A DNA stretch of 64,000 nucleotides from an uncultured Eubacterium sp. (GTDB lineage: Bacteria; Bacillota; Clostridia; Lachnospirales; Lachnospiraceae), in the NCBI GenBank assembly GCA_910584875.1, contig CAJUDA010000006.1:48902-112901 (forward strand), in the 5' to 3' direction. A program made the translations under genes and the position numbers. Within the stretch, counting starts at the first letter, position 1. Every line of letters begins with the position of its first letter. Below, in pieces: positions 40,451 to 50,389 of the stretch. The notes under the pieces were generated by a model, which searched no databases, was not told the origin of the DNA, and saw only the letters and a program-made list of their open reading frames with translations.

Positions 40451-42370
40451 ATGAAAAAAGAGAAGAACGTTGCGAAACAGGAACAAAAAAAGGCGAAGCA
40501 GGAAGAACGGGCAAGGAAGAAACAGGAAAAGCAGCTGAAGGCAAAGCAGCAGAAGGCAGAAAAGCCAAAGAAGGCGGAAAAGCCGAAAAAGACAGAAAAA
40601 AGGAAGAAGCCAGATAAACCAAAACCGCAGAAAATGGTAAAACAGAAAGCGAAAAAGGGAAAGAAGGCGAAAATCTCGATCAGAATGGAGATTTTTGCGA
40701 TAACTCTGGTCCCGCTGATCCTGCTTGCTGTCGTTATCACAACCTATACGGTACATTCCATGCGGACAAGTCTTGCCGAGCAGACCATATCCGGACTGAA
40801 GGATCTGAGTTATAGTGTGAAGGGCGCTTATGACACACTTGACCGGGGCAAATATGAAATGAATGGTAACTATCTGCGCAAGGGAGAATATGAGATCACA
40901 AAAAACGAATCCATGCTGGACAGTTTTGTTGCTGATTCTGATGTGGAGGTTTCCCTTTTCTTTGGCGATACGGTAGCCGCCACTTCTATGACCAGTCACA
41001 AAACCGGGGAGAAGATCCGGGGTGAGAAGGCACCGGCAGAAGTGGTGAAAAAGGTAATCGAAGGGAAGGAAGAATACACAGATAACAATGCCCTGGTGAA
41101 TGATCTCTACTATTACGCATATTATGCGCCGCTGAAGAATCCGGGGGGAGATGTCATCGGTATGATCCTCACGGTAAAACCAGTGGAAAGTACGGATAAG
41201 ATGATCCAGGAAAATACGATCGCGATCCTTATTCTGGCTGCTATCCTGTTTGTATTTGCAGCGGTTCTGGTGCTTTTGATCGCCAGCCGTATCGGCAGAG
41301 CAGTGAGAAGAGCAGGGCGTCTGCTGGATGATATCTCCCAGGGTGATCTGACGGTTTCTATTGATAAAAAAATGATGAAGCGAAAAGACGAGCTGGGATT
41401 GATGGCAAAAGCGCTGCGGGGATTGATGGATGAACTACACAATTTCCTGGCAGATTTGAAAAATTCATCAATCGTATTGTCAGAGGCAGGTCAGGAATTA
41501 AATAATTTTGCCGGGAATACGAAGATCACTGTGAATGAGGTTACGATGGCAGTGGAAGACATCTCACAGGGTGCGCTTACCCAGGTGGAGGACTTTGAAA
41601 AAGCGACACAGCAGGTAAATAATATGGGTACGACGATTGACCAGATTGTAGAGGAGGTGGGCGTCCTCTATCAGACCTCTGAATCCATGGAGCTGTCAAA
41701 AGGAGAAGCGGAGGGGATTATCGAAGAGCTTTCTGCTTCCAGTGAGAAGACATATGAAGCGGTTAAGATGATCGAGAACCAGGTAAATCTGACGGATGAA
41801 TCGGTTAATAAGATACAGGAATCCGTGAAACTGATCTCGTCGATCGCAGAAGAGACGAATCTTCTTTCCCTGAATGCCAGTATTGAAGCGGCGCGTGCCG
41901 GGGATGCCGGCAAGGGCTTTGGCGTTGTGGCGACAGAGATCCAGAAACTGGCAGAGGAATCAAACCGTTCGGCGGCTACGATCGGTGAAGTCATCCGCAA
42001 TCTGGCGGCAGAGTCCCGGAATACGGTGGACGCCATGGAGCATATGCACAATATCATCCATGAACAGCAGCAGAAGCTCAGCCAGACGAGAAGGAAATTC
42101 CAGGATGTCAGCGATGGTATCCAGTCCTCCATGACGAAGATTAAAGATATCCGCACCGGATCGTCAGCATGTGATGATGCGAGAGAGAATGTGACGGAGG
42201 TGATCCGTAATCTGTCCTCTGTGACAGAACAGAATGCATCGGCGACGGAACAGACGACAGCGTCGATGGATAATCTGAATACAACGATCAGCGTCCTTGC
42301 GGAAAAGGCGGACCAGCTGGAAACACTGGCAGAGAAAATACGCGAAAATCTTGAGTTTTTCAAACTTTGA
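40451..42370 (+). CDS. Methyl-accepting chemotaxis protein, Lys-rich N-terminus
   Basis: A 639-residue transducer. The first ~75 residues are almost all Lys, Glu, Gln and Pro. TM1 is at about 81-100, and a dCache/sCache-like sensor extends to ~256 (HKTGEKIRGEKAPAEVVKKV). TM2 is at about 257-277, followed by HAMP (278-335). The signalling hairpin has AEETNLLSLNASIEAARAGD and GKGFGVVATEIQKLAEESN. ATG 40451 lies 7 nt after GAGGG. It starts 41 bp after the CotH gene; the ligand is unknown. Confidence 0.92.
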   Translation: MKKEKNVAKQEQKKAKQEERARKKQEKQLKAKQQKAEKPKKAEKPKKTEKRKKPDKPKPQKMVKQKAKKGKKAKISIRMEIFAITLVPLILLAVVITTYTVHSMRTSLAEQTISGLKDLSYSVKGAYDTLDRGKYEMNGNYLRKGEYEITKNESMLDSFVADSDVEVSLFFGDTVAATSMTSHKTGEKIRGEKAPAEVVKKVIEGKEEYTDNNALVNDLYYYAYYAPLKNPGGDVIGMILTVKPVESTDKMIQENTIAILILAAILFVFAAVLVLLIASRIGRAVRRAGRLLDDISQGDLTVSIDKKMMKRKDELGLMAKALRGLMDELHNFLADLKNSSIVLSEAGQELNNFAGNTKITVNEVTMAVEDISQGALTQVEDFEKATQQVNNMGTTIDQIVEEVGVLYQTSESMELSKGEAEGIIEELSASSEKTYEAVKMIENQVNLTDESVNKIQESVKLISSIAEETNLLSLNASIEAARAGDAGKGFGVVATEIQKLAEESNRSAATIGEVIRNLAAESRNTVDAMEHMHNIIHEQQQKLSQTRRKFQDVSDGIQSSMTKIKDIRTGSSACDDARENVTEVIRNLSSVTEQNASATEQTTASMDNLNTTISVLAEKADQLETLAEKIRENLEFFKL

Positions 42371-42402
42371 TAATCTGACATATGATTTAGGAGGCAACAG
42401 GA

Positions 42403-45042
42403 ATGAAACCCTATGGATTAAACGAATTGCGAAAGATGTACCTGGACTTTTTTGAGAGCAAGGATCATTTGGTAATGCCAAGTTTTTCCCTTGTTCCGCA
42501 GAATGACAAGAGTCTTCTGCTGATCAATGCCGGTATGGCACCGTTGAAACCATATTTTACAGGACAGGAGATTCCACCGAAGAAGCGGGTTACCACCTGT
42601 CAGAAGTGTATCCGTACCGGAGACATAGAAAATGTAGGGAAGACGGCGAGGCATGGTACATTTTTTGAGATGCTGGGGAATTTTTCTTTTGGGGATTATT
42701 TTAAACGGGAGGCGATCGCCTGGTCATGGGAATTTTTGACGAAGGTGATGGAAATCCCGGAGGACCGGTTATACCCATCGGTATACAAAGAAGATGAGGA
42801 AGCATTTGAGATCTGGGAAAAAGAAATCGGGATCGCGCCGGAGAGGATCTTCCGTTTTGGCAAGGAAGATAATTTCTGGGAGCATGGCGCTGGTCCCTGC
42901 GGACCGTGTTCCGAAATCTACTATGACCGCGGGGAGAAGTACGGCTGTGGCAGACCAGACTGTACGGTCGGCTGCGAGTGTGACCGCTATGTAGAGATCT
43001 GGAACAATGTATTTACCCAGTTTGACAATGACGGAAATGGCAATTATACAGAGCTGGAACAGAAAAACATTGATACTGGTATGGGCCTGGAGCGTCTTGC
43101 TGTGGCAATGCAGGATGTGGAATCGATCTTTGATGTGGATACGATCAAAGCGATCCGGGAGAAGGTATGTGAATTTGCCGGCGCTGTCTATGGAGAAGAA
43201 TATAAAAAGGACGTGTCGATCCGTGTGATCACAGACCATATCCGTTCAGTGACATTTATGGTATCGGACGGCATTACGCCCTCCAATGAGGGAAGGGGAT
43301 ATGTGCTGCGGCGCCTGCTGCGCCGTGCTGCACGCCATGGCAGACTGCTGGGGATCAAAGGGGAATTTCTGGCGGCACTCAGTAAAAAGGTGATCGAGGA
43401 ATCCTACACCGGTTATCCGGAACTGGCAGACCGTGAAAGCTATATTCTTAAACTGATCACGGTGGAAGAACAGAATTTTAACAAGACCATCGACCAGGGA
43501 CTTTCCATATTGGGCGATATGATGAAAGAACTGGAGAAGAGCGGCAGCAAGGTACTGTCGGGAGAGGATACATTCCGTCTCTATGATACCTATGGATTTC
43601 CTATGGACCTGACGATCGAGATCCTTGATGAAAAAGGATTTTCTGTCGATGAAGACGGTTTTCATAAGGCGATGGAAAACCAGAGAAGGACGGCTCGTGA
43701 GGCGAGGGAGACGACGAATTATATGGGGGCGGATGTGACCGTATACCAGTCCATAGACGCTTCGATAGAGAGTAAATTCGTCGGTTATGATAGATTGTCC
43801 CATACATCGAAGATCACGGTTCTGACTACCAGCGATGCGATCGTGGATGAACTGGTGGCAGGACAGGAGGGTACGATCCTCGTGGAAGAGACTCCGATGT
43901 ATGCCACAATGGGCGGTCAGGCTGCGGATACAGGTGTGATCACCACGGCGGGCGGACGTTTTGTCGTGGAGGATGTTGTGAAACTGCAGGGAACGAAGAT
44001 CGGTCATGTGGGCAGGATGGAAGAAGGAATTATCCAGAAGGGTGAGACGGCGACGCTTACAGTTGATGAGAGCCGGAGGAATCTCACCGCAAATAACCAC
44101 AGCGCGACTCATCTGATGCAGAAAGCACTGCGTCTTGTGCTGGGAGACCATGTGGAGCAGAAGGGATCTCTTGTGGACCAGGACAAGCTGCGGTTTGACT
44201 TCACACACTTTTCTCCGATGACGCCGGAGGAGATCGAAAAGGTGGAGGAGATCGTCAACCGGGAGATTCAGGCGGGGCTGCCGGTCGTGACAAAGGAAAT
44301 GTCAATCGAAGAGGCGAAGAAGACAGGCGCTATGGCGCTTTTTGGAGAAAAATATGGAGAGATCGTCCGTGTAGTACAGATGGGGGATTTCAGTTCCGAA
44401 TTATGCGGTGGTACCCATGTTGCCAATACACAGAATATTTCTGCGTTCCGTATTGTGTCAGAAGGTGGTGTGGCTGCTGGCGTGCGGCGTATTGAAGCGC
44501 TGACCGGGGCAGGGCTTATGGAGCACTATCATGAGATGGAGAAGAGTTTTCAGAAGACGGCACGCCTGTTGAAAGCAGTGCCGGAGGAAGTCCCGGCAAA
44601 GGTCCGGTCTCTTCAGGAAGAACTGAAGGCGCTGCAGAAAGAAAATGATAAGCTCAAGGCAAAGATCGCAAAGGAGGCAGCCGGCGATGTGACCAGTGAG
44701 GCCGAAGAAGTAAATGGAATCCGCATACTGGCGAAACAGCTGACAGACATTGACATGAATGGCATGCGTGATCTTGGCGACGAGACGAAGAATAAGCTGG
44801 GAGAGGCTTTTATCGTTTTTGCCTGTGAGAACGGCGGCAAAGTGAATCTGCTTGCCATGGCGACACAGGGTGCGATGGATCAGGGAGCTCATGCCGGGAA
44901 CCTGATCAAAGAAGTGGCAGCTGTTGTCGGCGGCGGTGGCGGCGGCAGACCGAATATGGCACAGGCGGGCGGCAAAAATCCGCAGGCGATCCCGGAAGCG
45001 CTGGTAAAGGCAGTGGAAGTTATGAAAGCCCAGCTGGCATAG
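42403..45042 (+). CDS. alaS: Alanyl-tRNA synthetase
   Basis: An 879-residue class II synthetase. The catalytic core (about 1-240) contains FFEMLGNFSFGDYF. The editing domain has the zinc motif HSATHLM and CGGTH. The C-terminal Ala-rich domain (about 740-879) includes GGGGGGRPNMAQAGG. AGGAGG precedes the ATG. No T-box is present; the preceding gap is only 32 bp. Confidence 0.97.
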   Translation: MKPYGLNELRKMYLDFFESKDHLVMPSFSLVPQNDKSLLLINAGMAPLKPYFTGQEIPPKKRVTTCQKCIRTGDIENVGKTARHGTFFEMLGNFSFGDYFKREAIAWSWEFLTKVMEIPEDRLYPSVYKEDEEAFEIWEKEIGIAPERIFRFGKEDNFWEHGAGPCGPCSEIYYDRGEKYGCGRPDCTVGCECDRYVEIWNNVFTQFDNDGNGNYTELEQKNIDTGMGLERLAVAMQDVESIFDVDTIKAIREKVCEFAGAVYGEEYKKDVSIRVITDHIRSVTFMVSDGITPSNEGRGYVLRRLLRRAARHGRLLGIKGEFLAALSKKVIEESYTGYPELADRESYILKLITVEEQNFNKTIDQGLSILGDMMKELEKSGSKVLSGEDTFRLYDTYGFPMDLTIEILDEKGFSVDEDGFHKAMENQRRTAREARETTNYMGADVTVYQSIDASIESKFVGYDRLSHTSKITVLTTSDAIVDELVAGQEGTILVEETPMYATMGGQAADTGVITTAGGRFVVEDVVKLQGTKIGHVGRMEEGIIQKGETATLTVDESRRNLTANNHSATHLMQKALRLVLGDHVEQKGSLVDQDKLRFDFTHFSPMTPEEIEKVEEIVNREIQAGLPVVTKEMSIEEAKKTGAMALFGEKYGEIVRVVQMGDFSSELCGGTHVANTQNISAFRIVSEGGVAAGVRRIEALTGAGLMEHYHEMEKSFQKTARLLKAVPEEVPAKVRSLQEELKALQKENDKLKAKIAKEAAGDVTSEAEEVNGIRILAKQLTDIDMNGMRDLGDETKNKLGEAFIVFACENGGKVNLLAMATQGAMDQGAHAGNLIKEVAAVVGGGGGGRPNMAQAGGKNPQAIPEALVKAVEVMKAQLA

Positions 45043-45062
45043 TCTGGCTCCGTCAGACCGGA

Positions 45063-46163
45063 TCAGAATAGATGAGACAGGAATCCGCACAGGAAGTCTT
45101 CGGACAGTGCGGGTTCTTTTTCGTCTATGAAAAGAAACGATGTGCGGTCTTTTCTCTCTTTTTTAAACAGAGGCAGGGATTCCGGCACAAATTTTCCGGG
45201 CAGAGGCAGAAACAGCCCGGATTTTTTTATATAGCAACTGGCGGCAGTGGCTTTCTGACGGTGAGACGGATCGACGTAGATACCGACGCTTTTGTGGACT
45301 GCCATATCTTCCTCCGGCAGATAATAGTAGTTTTTGTAATCCTTATAAAAATGGTACAGTGTTCCTTTATAAAGTGGAATGGAAATTTCCATCCGGTCTG
45401 TGTCAAAGGCATAGTGGATGTGATCCTGTTCTGTATGTAAGGAGACAGGAAAACATCCTGTGATCGTGTCCGAGAGGATCAGTACCGGTTTTTCCGGATA
45501 TTGTCGTTCTATAAGACAGGCAGGTTTTTTTGGCTTATACGAGGTATATGTCAGAAGCTGACTGCACAGGACGGTGCCGTACAGATCATCATGATTATGG
45601 AGAAGGAGCTGGTTTCTGCGCTTTTCCATAAGACTGTCCCGAAAAAATTTCTTCTGCATATATTCAGTATAGAGCTGGATACAGTCTTTTCCTGTATATT
45701 GATCGGATCTCTTAAATCCAAGAAAGCGTTCCATTGTTGTCAGTTTCATATTTTCCGTGCCAAACCATTTTCTTTTTTTCCCTGCCAGGCGGTACAGATC
45801 CATGCTTTCTTTCCCGGAAAAGGGGGAACGCATGCCATGGGACAGATATTTCTTTTCGAGATAGGGGATATCAAAGGTGTTTCCGTTGTAATGGACAAAG
45901 ACAGAGAATTTTTCTGCAAAACCGGCAAAAGAGATAAGGATCTCTTTCTCGCTGATATAATCGTCGGCAAACCACTGCCTGAGAGAAAGTGTTTCTCCGG
46001 TGAACCAGGCGGCTCCGATCAGATAGAGGGAAGAGACCTGCGGTGACAGGCCAGTGGTTTCGATATCAAAGAAGCATATGTCCCCGGCGGGGAAAGGAAG
46101 AGCCTGCTGGCAGTTTTTCAGTGTGTCAGGCGCCATCGCTATCTTTTGTTCGATCTGTTCCAT
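45063..46163 (-). CDS. Ribonuclease H-like (YprB-type) exonuclease
   Basis: A 366-residue protein with an RNase H-like 3'-5' exonuclease domain (about 28-215). DEDDh-type motifs are CFFDIETTGLS (Exo I), VHYNGNTFDIPYLEKKYL (Exo II) and HNHDDLYG (Exo III). The remaining ~150 residues are not recognised. YprB homologues are uncharacterised, and the substrate (DNA or RNA) is unknown. It lies convergent to alaS with a 20-bp gap. Confidence 0.85.
   Translation of the reverse strand: MEQIEQKIAMAPDTLKNCQQALPFPAGDICFFDIETTGLSPQVSSLYLIGAAWFTGETLSLRQWFADDYISEKEILISFAGFAEKFSVFVHYNGNTFDIPYLEKKYLSHGMRSPFSGKESMDLYRLAGKKRKWFGTENMKLTTMERFLGFKRSDQYTGKDCIQLYTEYMQKKFFRDSLMEKRRNQLLLHNHDDLYGTVLCSQLLTYTSYKPKKPACLIERQYPEKPVLILSDTITGCFPVSLHTEQDHIHYAFDTDRMEISIPLYKGTLYHFYKDYKNYYYLPEEDMAVHKSVGIYVDPSHRQKATAASCYIKKSGLFLPLPGKFVPESLPLFKKERKDRTSFLFIDEKEPALSEDFLCGFLSHLF
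45085..45120 (+). terminator. Possible alaS terminator inside convergent gene
   Basis: CCGCAC (45085-45090) pairs with GTGCGG (45108-45113), followed by GTTCTTTT. The loop is long, so this is tentative. It overlaps the last codons of the minus-strand exonuclease-like gene. Confidence 0.35.
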
Positions 46164-46230
46164 CTGTATCGCCTCCCGGATGATTTCATATCATCATTGT
46201 ATTATAAATTCTCTTTATCAGCAACAATAT

Positions 46231-46259
46231 TTGAAAAAATCAAAACCTTGTGGTATGAT
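46231..46259 (+). promoter_or_regulatory. Promoter of cardiolipin synthase gene
   Basis: TTGAAA (46231-46236), 17-nt spacer, TATGAT (46254-46259). Confidence 0.7.
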
Positions 46260-46290
46260 TAGTTGAAACAATAGAAAAAGGGTGACGGCA

Positions 46291-47880
46291 ATGAGAATTG
46301 ACATACAGGAAAAATTAAGAGAATTAAAGCATTTACGGGGCTTAAAAGGTAGGGTTCAGAACAGTCTGAGCGGTTTTCTGCGTGCCTGTGTCGTCGCCCT
46401 GCTCGTGGCGTTTCAGTTTGCCGTGATATTGATCCTGCCGTTCTTTCTTCGTCAGTTTTCTTCTACTTTTTATGTACTTCTGGAAATCGCCGGCGTGCTT
46501 GCCATCGTGACACTGACAAACAACAGCCGCAGTATGACATATAAATTTGCGTGGCTCTGTATCATTGTCGTGCTCCCGATATCCGGATATATTATGTTTG
46601 CCCTGTGGGGGAAAGTGGGAAAGAGAAATAAACTGAATCAGATCATTAAACACCAGATCCGGGAAGTGGATACCCATCTTAAAGAGGACGTCAGTGTATC
46701 CCGGGAATTTGTATCCAGACATCCGGTCAGTTCCCGTATGTCCCGGTATATGCAGGCAGAGGGATCTCCGATCTATAAAAATAATCAGGCCAGGTATTAT
46801 CCCTTTGGTGAAGATGCTTTTGAAGATCTGTTTGTCGATCTGGAGCAGGCGAAAAAATTTATCTTTATTGAATTTTTTATCGTGGCAGAGGGAGCTTTGT
46901 GGGATAAGATGCATCCCATTCTGAAGCGCAAGGTAGAAGAGGGAGTAGAGGTTAAATTTCTCTATGATGATTTTGGCGCATTGCTGCGGACCGGGAAGGA
47001 TTTCGCAGCGAATCTGCGAAGAGAGGGGATCCAGGTTGAAGTATTCAATCCAATCCACCGGTATGTCAGCAAATTATTTATGAATTTCCGGGATCATCAG
47101 AAGATTGTGGTGATCGATGGAAACATTGCTTATACCGGGGGCTTTAATCTGGCAGATGAATATGCCAATCTGGTAGAACGTTTTGGCATCTGGAAAGATG
47201 CCGGGATCCGGCTTACCGGAGATGCCGTATGGGGGATGACGATTACTTTTCTTGAGCTGTGGACAGTCTGTGCCTGGGAGGATGAGATAAAATATGACAA
47301 ATACCGTCCGGGACTCCCGTTTCCGGCAAGTGATATGTACTGTCATGTACTGCGGGATGGTCCGGCACTGGACGCCCGTTCCCTGGTAGGGAACATATAT
47401 AAACAGATGATCCAGTATTCCGGGGCAAAGCTGTATGTTATGACGCCGTATCTGATCCTGGAAGAGTTTATGGTGGATACATTTCTGGAGGCAGTACGCC
47501 GGGGTGTGGACGTGCGCATCATCACGCCCTATATCCCGGATAAGAAATATATCAAGTGGATGACAGAATACCATTACGGCATTCTGTTGAAAAATGGTAT
47601 CCGGATTTATGAATATCTGCCGGGATTTATCCATTCAAAGGTTGTGATGAATGAGCACTGTGCCGTAGTAGGTACGATCAATATGGATTACCGCAGCTTT
47701 TATCTCCACTATGAAAACGGTGTATGGGTATATGATGAGGAATTTCTGAAGAAGGTGGAGAGAGATTTTGTGCAGACCTTTGAAGAGAGCAGGGAGATCA
47801 CCTATGAGGAATGGAAAGACCGCCCGCTGAAACGCAGGATGATACAGCAGATTCTGCATGTTTTTGATACACTGGTATAG
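46291..47880 (+). CDS. cls: Cardiolipin synthase (PLD family)
   Basis: A 529-residue membrane enzyme that condenses two phosphatidylglycerols into cardiolipin. Two N-terminal membrane segments (about 24-60 and 78-100) precede two phospholipase D domains with HKD motifs: HQKIVVIDG (~268) and HSKVVMNEH (~447). Each is followed by its own Gly/Asn stretch (TGGFN, GTINMDYRSF). The start ATG 46291 has AAGGGTG upstream. It is followed 9 bp later by ruvA. Confidence 0.93.
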   Translation: MRIDIQEKLRELKHLRGLKGRVQNSLSGFLRACVVALLVAFQFAVILILPFFLRQFSSTFYVLLEIAGVLAIVTLTNNSRSMTYKFAWLCIIVVLPISGYIMFALWGKVGKRNKLNQIIKHQIREVDTHLKEDVSVSREFVSRHPVSSRMSRYMQAEGSPIYKNNQARYYPFGEDAFEDLFVDLEQAKKFIFIEFFIVAEGALWDKMHPILKRKVEEGVEVKFLYDDFGALLRTGKDFAANLRREGIQVEVFNPIHRYVSKLFMNFRDHQKIVVIDGNIAYTGGFNLADEYANLVERFGIWKDAGIRLTGDAVWGMTITFLELWTVCAWEDEIKYDKYRPGLPFPASDMYCHVLRDGPALDARSLVGNIYKQMIQYSGAKLYVMTPYLILEEFMVDTFLEAVRRGVDVRIITPYIPDKKYIKWMTEYHYGILLKNGIRIYEYLPGFIHSKVVMNEHCAVVGTINMDYRSFYLHYENGVWVYDEEFLKKVERDFVQTFEESREITYEEWKDRPLKRRMIQQILHVFDTLV

Positions 47881-47889
47881 GAGGAATTT

Positions 47890-48507
47890 ATGATCGCATT
47901 TGTAAAGGGAATACTGGATATGGTGGAAGAGGACCGGATCGTGATAGAGAACCAGGGAATGGGGATGGAGATCCTGGTTCCCGGCTCTATCCTGCCGGAA
48001 CTTCCGCAGGTGGGTAATGAGGTAAAGATCTATACTTATATGCATGTGCGGGAAGATGTCATGCAGCTGTTTGGTTTTCGCACCCGGGATGAAAAGGAAA
48101 TGTTCAAACTGCTGATCACGGTTAACGGGGTCGGACCGAAAGGGGCTCTGGGGATTCTGTCTGTGATGGATGTGGATACGCTGCGTTTCGCCATTCTTTC
48201 TGATGATGCGAAGAGCATATCTAAGGCGCCCGGGATTGGAAACAAGACGGCGAGTAAGGTGATCCTTGAACTGCGGGATAAGTGCCGGCTGGAAGATATG
48301 CTGGATACACCGCCGGAGACAGCAGATGCCCTGACTGGAAGCGCATCCGCTGCTCCGGATAAAGAGGTCAGAAATGATGCCATCCAGGCGCTGGTTGCTC
48401 TTGGGTATTCAGGAACAGAGGCTTCCCGCGCTGTCCGGGCAGTGAGTGTAACTCCCGATATGACGGTAGAGGAACTGCTGAAACAAAGTCTGAAAACGAT
48501 TGGTTAG
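47890..48507 (+). CDS. ruvA: Holliday junction DNA helicase subunit RuvA
   Basis: A 205-residue protein that binds Holliday junctions and loads RuvB. It has the N-terminal OB-fold (1-62), helix-hairpin-helix motifs (VNGVGPKGALGIL and APGIGNKTASKVILEL), and the C-terminal RuvB-contact domain (about 160-205, ALVALGYSGTEASRAVRAV). GGAGGA precedes the ATG. It forms an operon with ruvB. Confidence 0.96.
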   Translation: MIAFVKGILDMVEEDRIVIENQGMGMEILVPGSILPELPQVGNEVKIYTYMHVREDVMQLFGFRTRDEKEMFKLLITVNGVGPKGALGILSVMDVDTLRFAILSDDAKSISKAPGIGNKTASKVILELRDKCRLEDMLDTPPETADALTGSASAAPDKEVRNDAIQALVALGYSGTEASRAVRAVSVTPDMTVEELLKQSLKTIG

Positions 48508-48545
48508 CCAGAATGCACTGACAGATCAGAGAAATGAGGAATTGG

Positions 48546-49535
48546 ATGGAAAAACGAGTGATCTCCACGGATATCATGGAAGAGGATTATAAGATCGAAA
48601 ACAGCCTGCGTCCCAAGCTTCTGACAGATTATATTGGGCAGGAGAAGGCAAAGGCAAATCTGAAGATTTATATTGAGGCGGCGAAAGCGAGAGAAGAGGC
48701 ACTGGATCATGTGCTTTTGTATGGACCGCCGGGACTGGGGAAGACGACGCTGGCAGGCATCATCGCCAATGAAATGGATGTGAATCTCCGGATCACTTCG
48801 GGACCTGCGATTGAGAAACCGGGTGAGATGGCATCGATCCTGAACAATCTCCAGGATGGCGATCTGCTTTTTGTCGATGAGATCCACCGGTTAAACCGTC
48901 AGGTGGAAGAGGTGTTATATCCGGCGATGGAAGATTATGTGATTGATATCGTCATCGGCAAGGGGGCAGCGGCGAGGAGTATCCGCCTCGACCTTCCGAA
49001 ATTTACACTGGTGGGTGCTACTACTCGTGCCGGTATGCTGACAGCGCCTCTCAGGGACCGTTTTGGCGTGGTTCACAGACTGGAATTTTATACGCTGGAA
49101 GAACTGACAGAAATTGTACTCCGTTCGGCAAAAGTATTTCGTGTTGAGATCGAACAGGAGGGAGCGGTGGAGATCGCGAGACGTTCGCGGGGGACGCCTC
49201 GGCTTGCCAACCGCCTGCTCAAACGGGTCCGGGATTTTGCCCAGGTGAAATATGACGGTGTCATTACCAATAAAGTGGCGAATTTCGCCCTGGATCTGCT
49301 GGAGGTAGATAAACTGGGACTGGACAATACAGACCGGGCACTTTTGATGGCGATGATCAATAAATTTAATGGCGGTCCTGTCGGGCTGGAAACACTGGCT
49401 GTCAGTATCGGGGAAGACAGTGGCACGATTGAAGAGGTATATGAACCGTATCTGATCCAGAACGGGCTGATCGACCGCACGCCGAGAGGACGGGTTGTGG
49501 CAGATAAGACATATCTGCATTTTGGGATTTCCTAG
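48546..49535 (+). CDS. ruvB: Holliday junction branch migration ATPase RuvB
   Basis: A 329-residue AAA+ motor. Walker A is GPPGLGKTT, Walker B LLFVDEIHRL, and sensor-type ATTRAGMLTAPLRDRFG follows. The C-terminal winged helix contains GLIDRTPRGR. ATG 48546 follows GAGGA by 5 nt; ATG 48534 is an alternative with four more residues. No ruvC is nearby. Confidence 0.96.
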   Translation: MEKRVISTDIMEEDYKIENSLRPKLLTDYIGQEKAKANLKIYIEAAKAREEALDHVLLYGPPGLGKTTLAGIIANEMDVNLRITSGPAIEKPGEMASILNNLQDGDLLFVDEIHRLNRQVEEVLYPAMEDYVIDIVIGKGAAARSIRLDLPKFTLVGATTRAGMLTAPLRDRFGVVHRLEFYTLEELTEIVLRSAKVFRVEIEQEGAVEIARRSRGTPRLANRLLKRVRDFAQVKYDGVITNKVANFALDLLEVDKLGLDNTDRALLMAMINKFNGGPVGLETLAVSIGEDSGTIEEVYEPYLIQNGLIDRTPRGRVVADKTYLHFGIS

Positions 49536-49566
49536 AGTTTGCAGACGGGCGGCGGTATCATTCTAC

Positions 49567-49595
49567 TTTTCATAACGGGGAAAATGTGGTAAAAT
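49567..49595 (+). promoter_or_regulatory. Promoter of AIM24-like gene
   Basis: TTTTCA (49567-49572), 17-nt spacer, TAAAAT (49590-49595). Confidence 0.45.
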
Positions 49596-49627
49596 AGAAG
49601 CATCAAATTATGAGGAGGTACTGTTAG

Positions 49628-50305
49628 ATGAAGTATTCAATTGAAGGAGCACCATTGCCGGTTGTGATCTGTGATCTGGATGCCGGTGAGACAATGATCA
49701 CAGAGAAAGGAGCTATGTCCTGGATGACTCCTAACATGAAAATGGAGACGGTAGGAGGCGGCGCCGGGAAGATGATCGGACGCATGTTTAGCGGAGAAGC
49801 GATGTTCCAGAACCGTTATACGGCGGAAGGCGGACCGGGGCAGATTGCCTATGCATCCAGCTTCCCTGGATCGATTCTTGCCTTTGAAGTGGGCACTGGA
49901 AAGGAGATCATAGCTCAGAAGAGTGCATTTCTTGCCTCTACGGACGGTGTAACCCTGTCTGTGGCATTCCAGAAAAAGCTGGGGAGCGGTCTGTTTGGCG
50001 GTGAGGGATTTATTATGCAGAAGTTATCCGGGAACGGGACTGCCTTTGTTGAGATCGACGGTCATGTAAAAGAGTATGAACTGGCAGCTGGTCAGTCTAT
50101 GGTGATCGATACCGGATATCTTGCTGCCATGGAGGGAACCTGTAAGATGGAGATCACATCTGTGAAGGGTCTGAAGAACAAGCTGTTAGGCGGCGAGGGA
50201 TTCTTTAATACCGTAGTCACCGGACCTGGTAAAATCTATCTGCAGTCTATGCCGGTGAACCAGATGGCAGATGTACTCCGTCCATTTCTTCCGTCCGGGA
50301 ACTGA
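49628..50305 (+). CDS. TIGR00266 / AIM24 family protein
   Basis: A 225-residue beta-rich protein. The GAMSWMTPNMKMET and GGGAGKMIGRMFSGEAMF phrases and the DTGYLAAMEGTCKME end match the TIGR00266 (AIM24/YbcI-like) family. The family has no established bacterial function; yeast AIM24 shapes mitochondrial cristae. No signal peptide or membrane segment is visible. GAGGAGG precedes the ATG. Confidence 0.88.
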   Translation: MKYSIEGAPLPVVICDLDAGETMITEKGAMSWMTPNMKMETVGGGAGKMIGRMFSGEAMFQNRYTAEGGPGQIAYASSFPGSILAFEVGTGKEIIAQKSAFLASTDGVTLSVAFQKKLGSGLFGGEGFIMQKLSGNGTAFVEIDGHVKEYELAAGQSMVIDTGYLAAMEGTCKMEITSVKGLKNKLLGGEGFFNTVVTGPGKIYLQSMPVNQMADVLRPFLPSGN

Positions 50306-50331
50306 TCGGTAAAGCAGAGGATCATAACTGT

Positions 50332-50360
50332 TTGACGAACCGTGATATTTCATGTATACT
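50332..50360 (+). promoter_or_regulatory. Promoter of zapA
   Basis: TTGACG (50332-50337), 17-nt spacer, TATACT (50355-50360), followed by the zapA start ~30 bp on. Confidence 0.72.
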
Positions 50361-50389
50361 ATTGTCAGAAAGAGTGACGAGGTGAACCG

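Noticed and set aside
40480..40680. Purine-rich repeated stretch as a non-coding repeat or CRISPR-like array
   Set aside because: It codes for the lysine-rich N-terminus of the chemoreceptor and has no regular spacer structure.
42371..42402. T-box or other leader before alaS
   Set aside because: Only 32 bases separate the genes; no T-box sequence or terminator is present.
43246..44208. 320-codon minus-strand frame inside alaS
   Set aside because: Antisense shadow of a highly conserved gene with no promoter or ribosome site.
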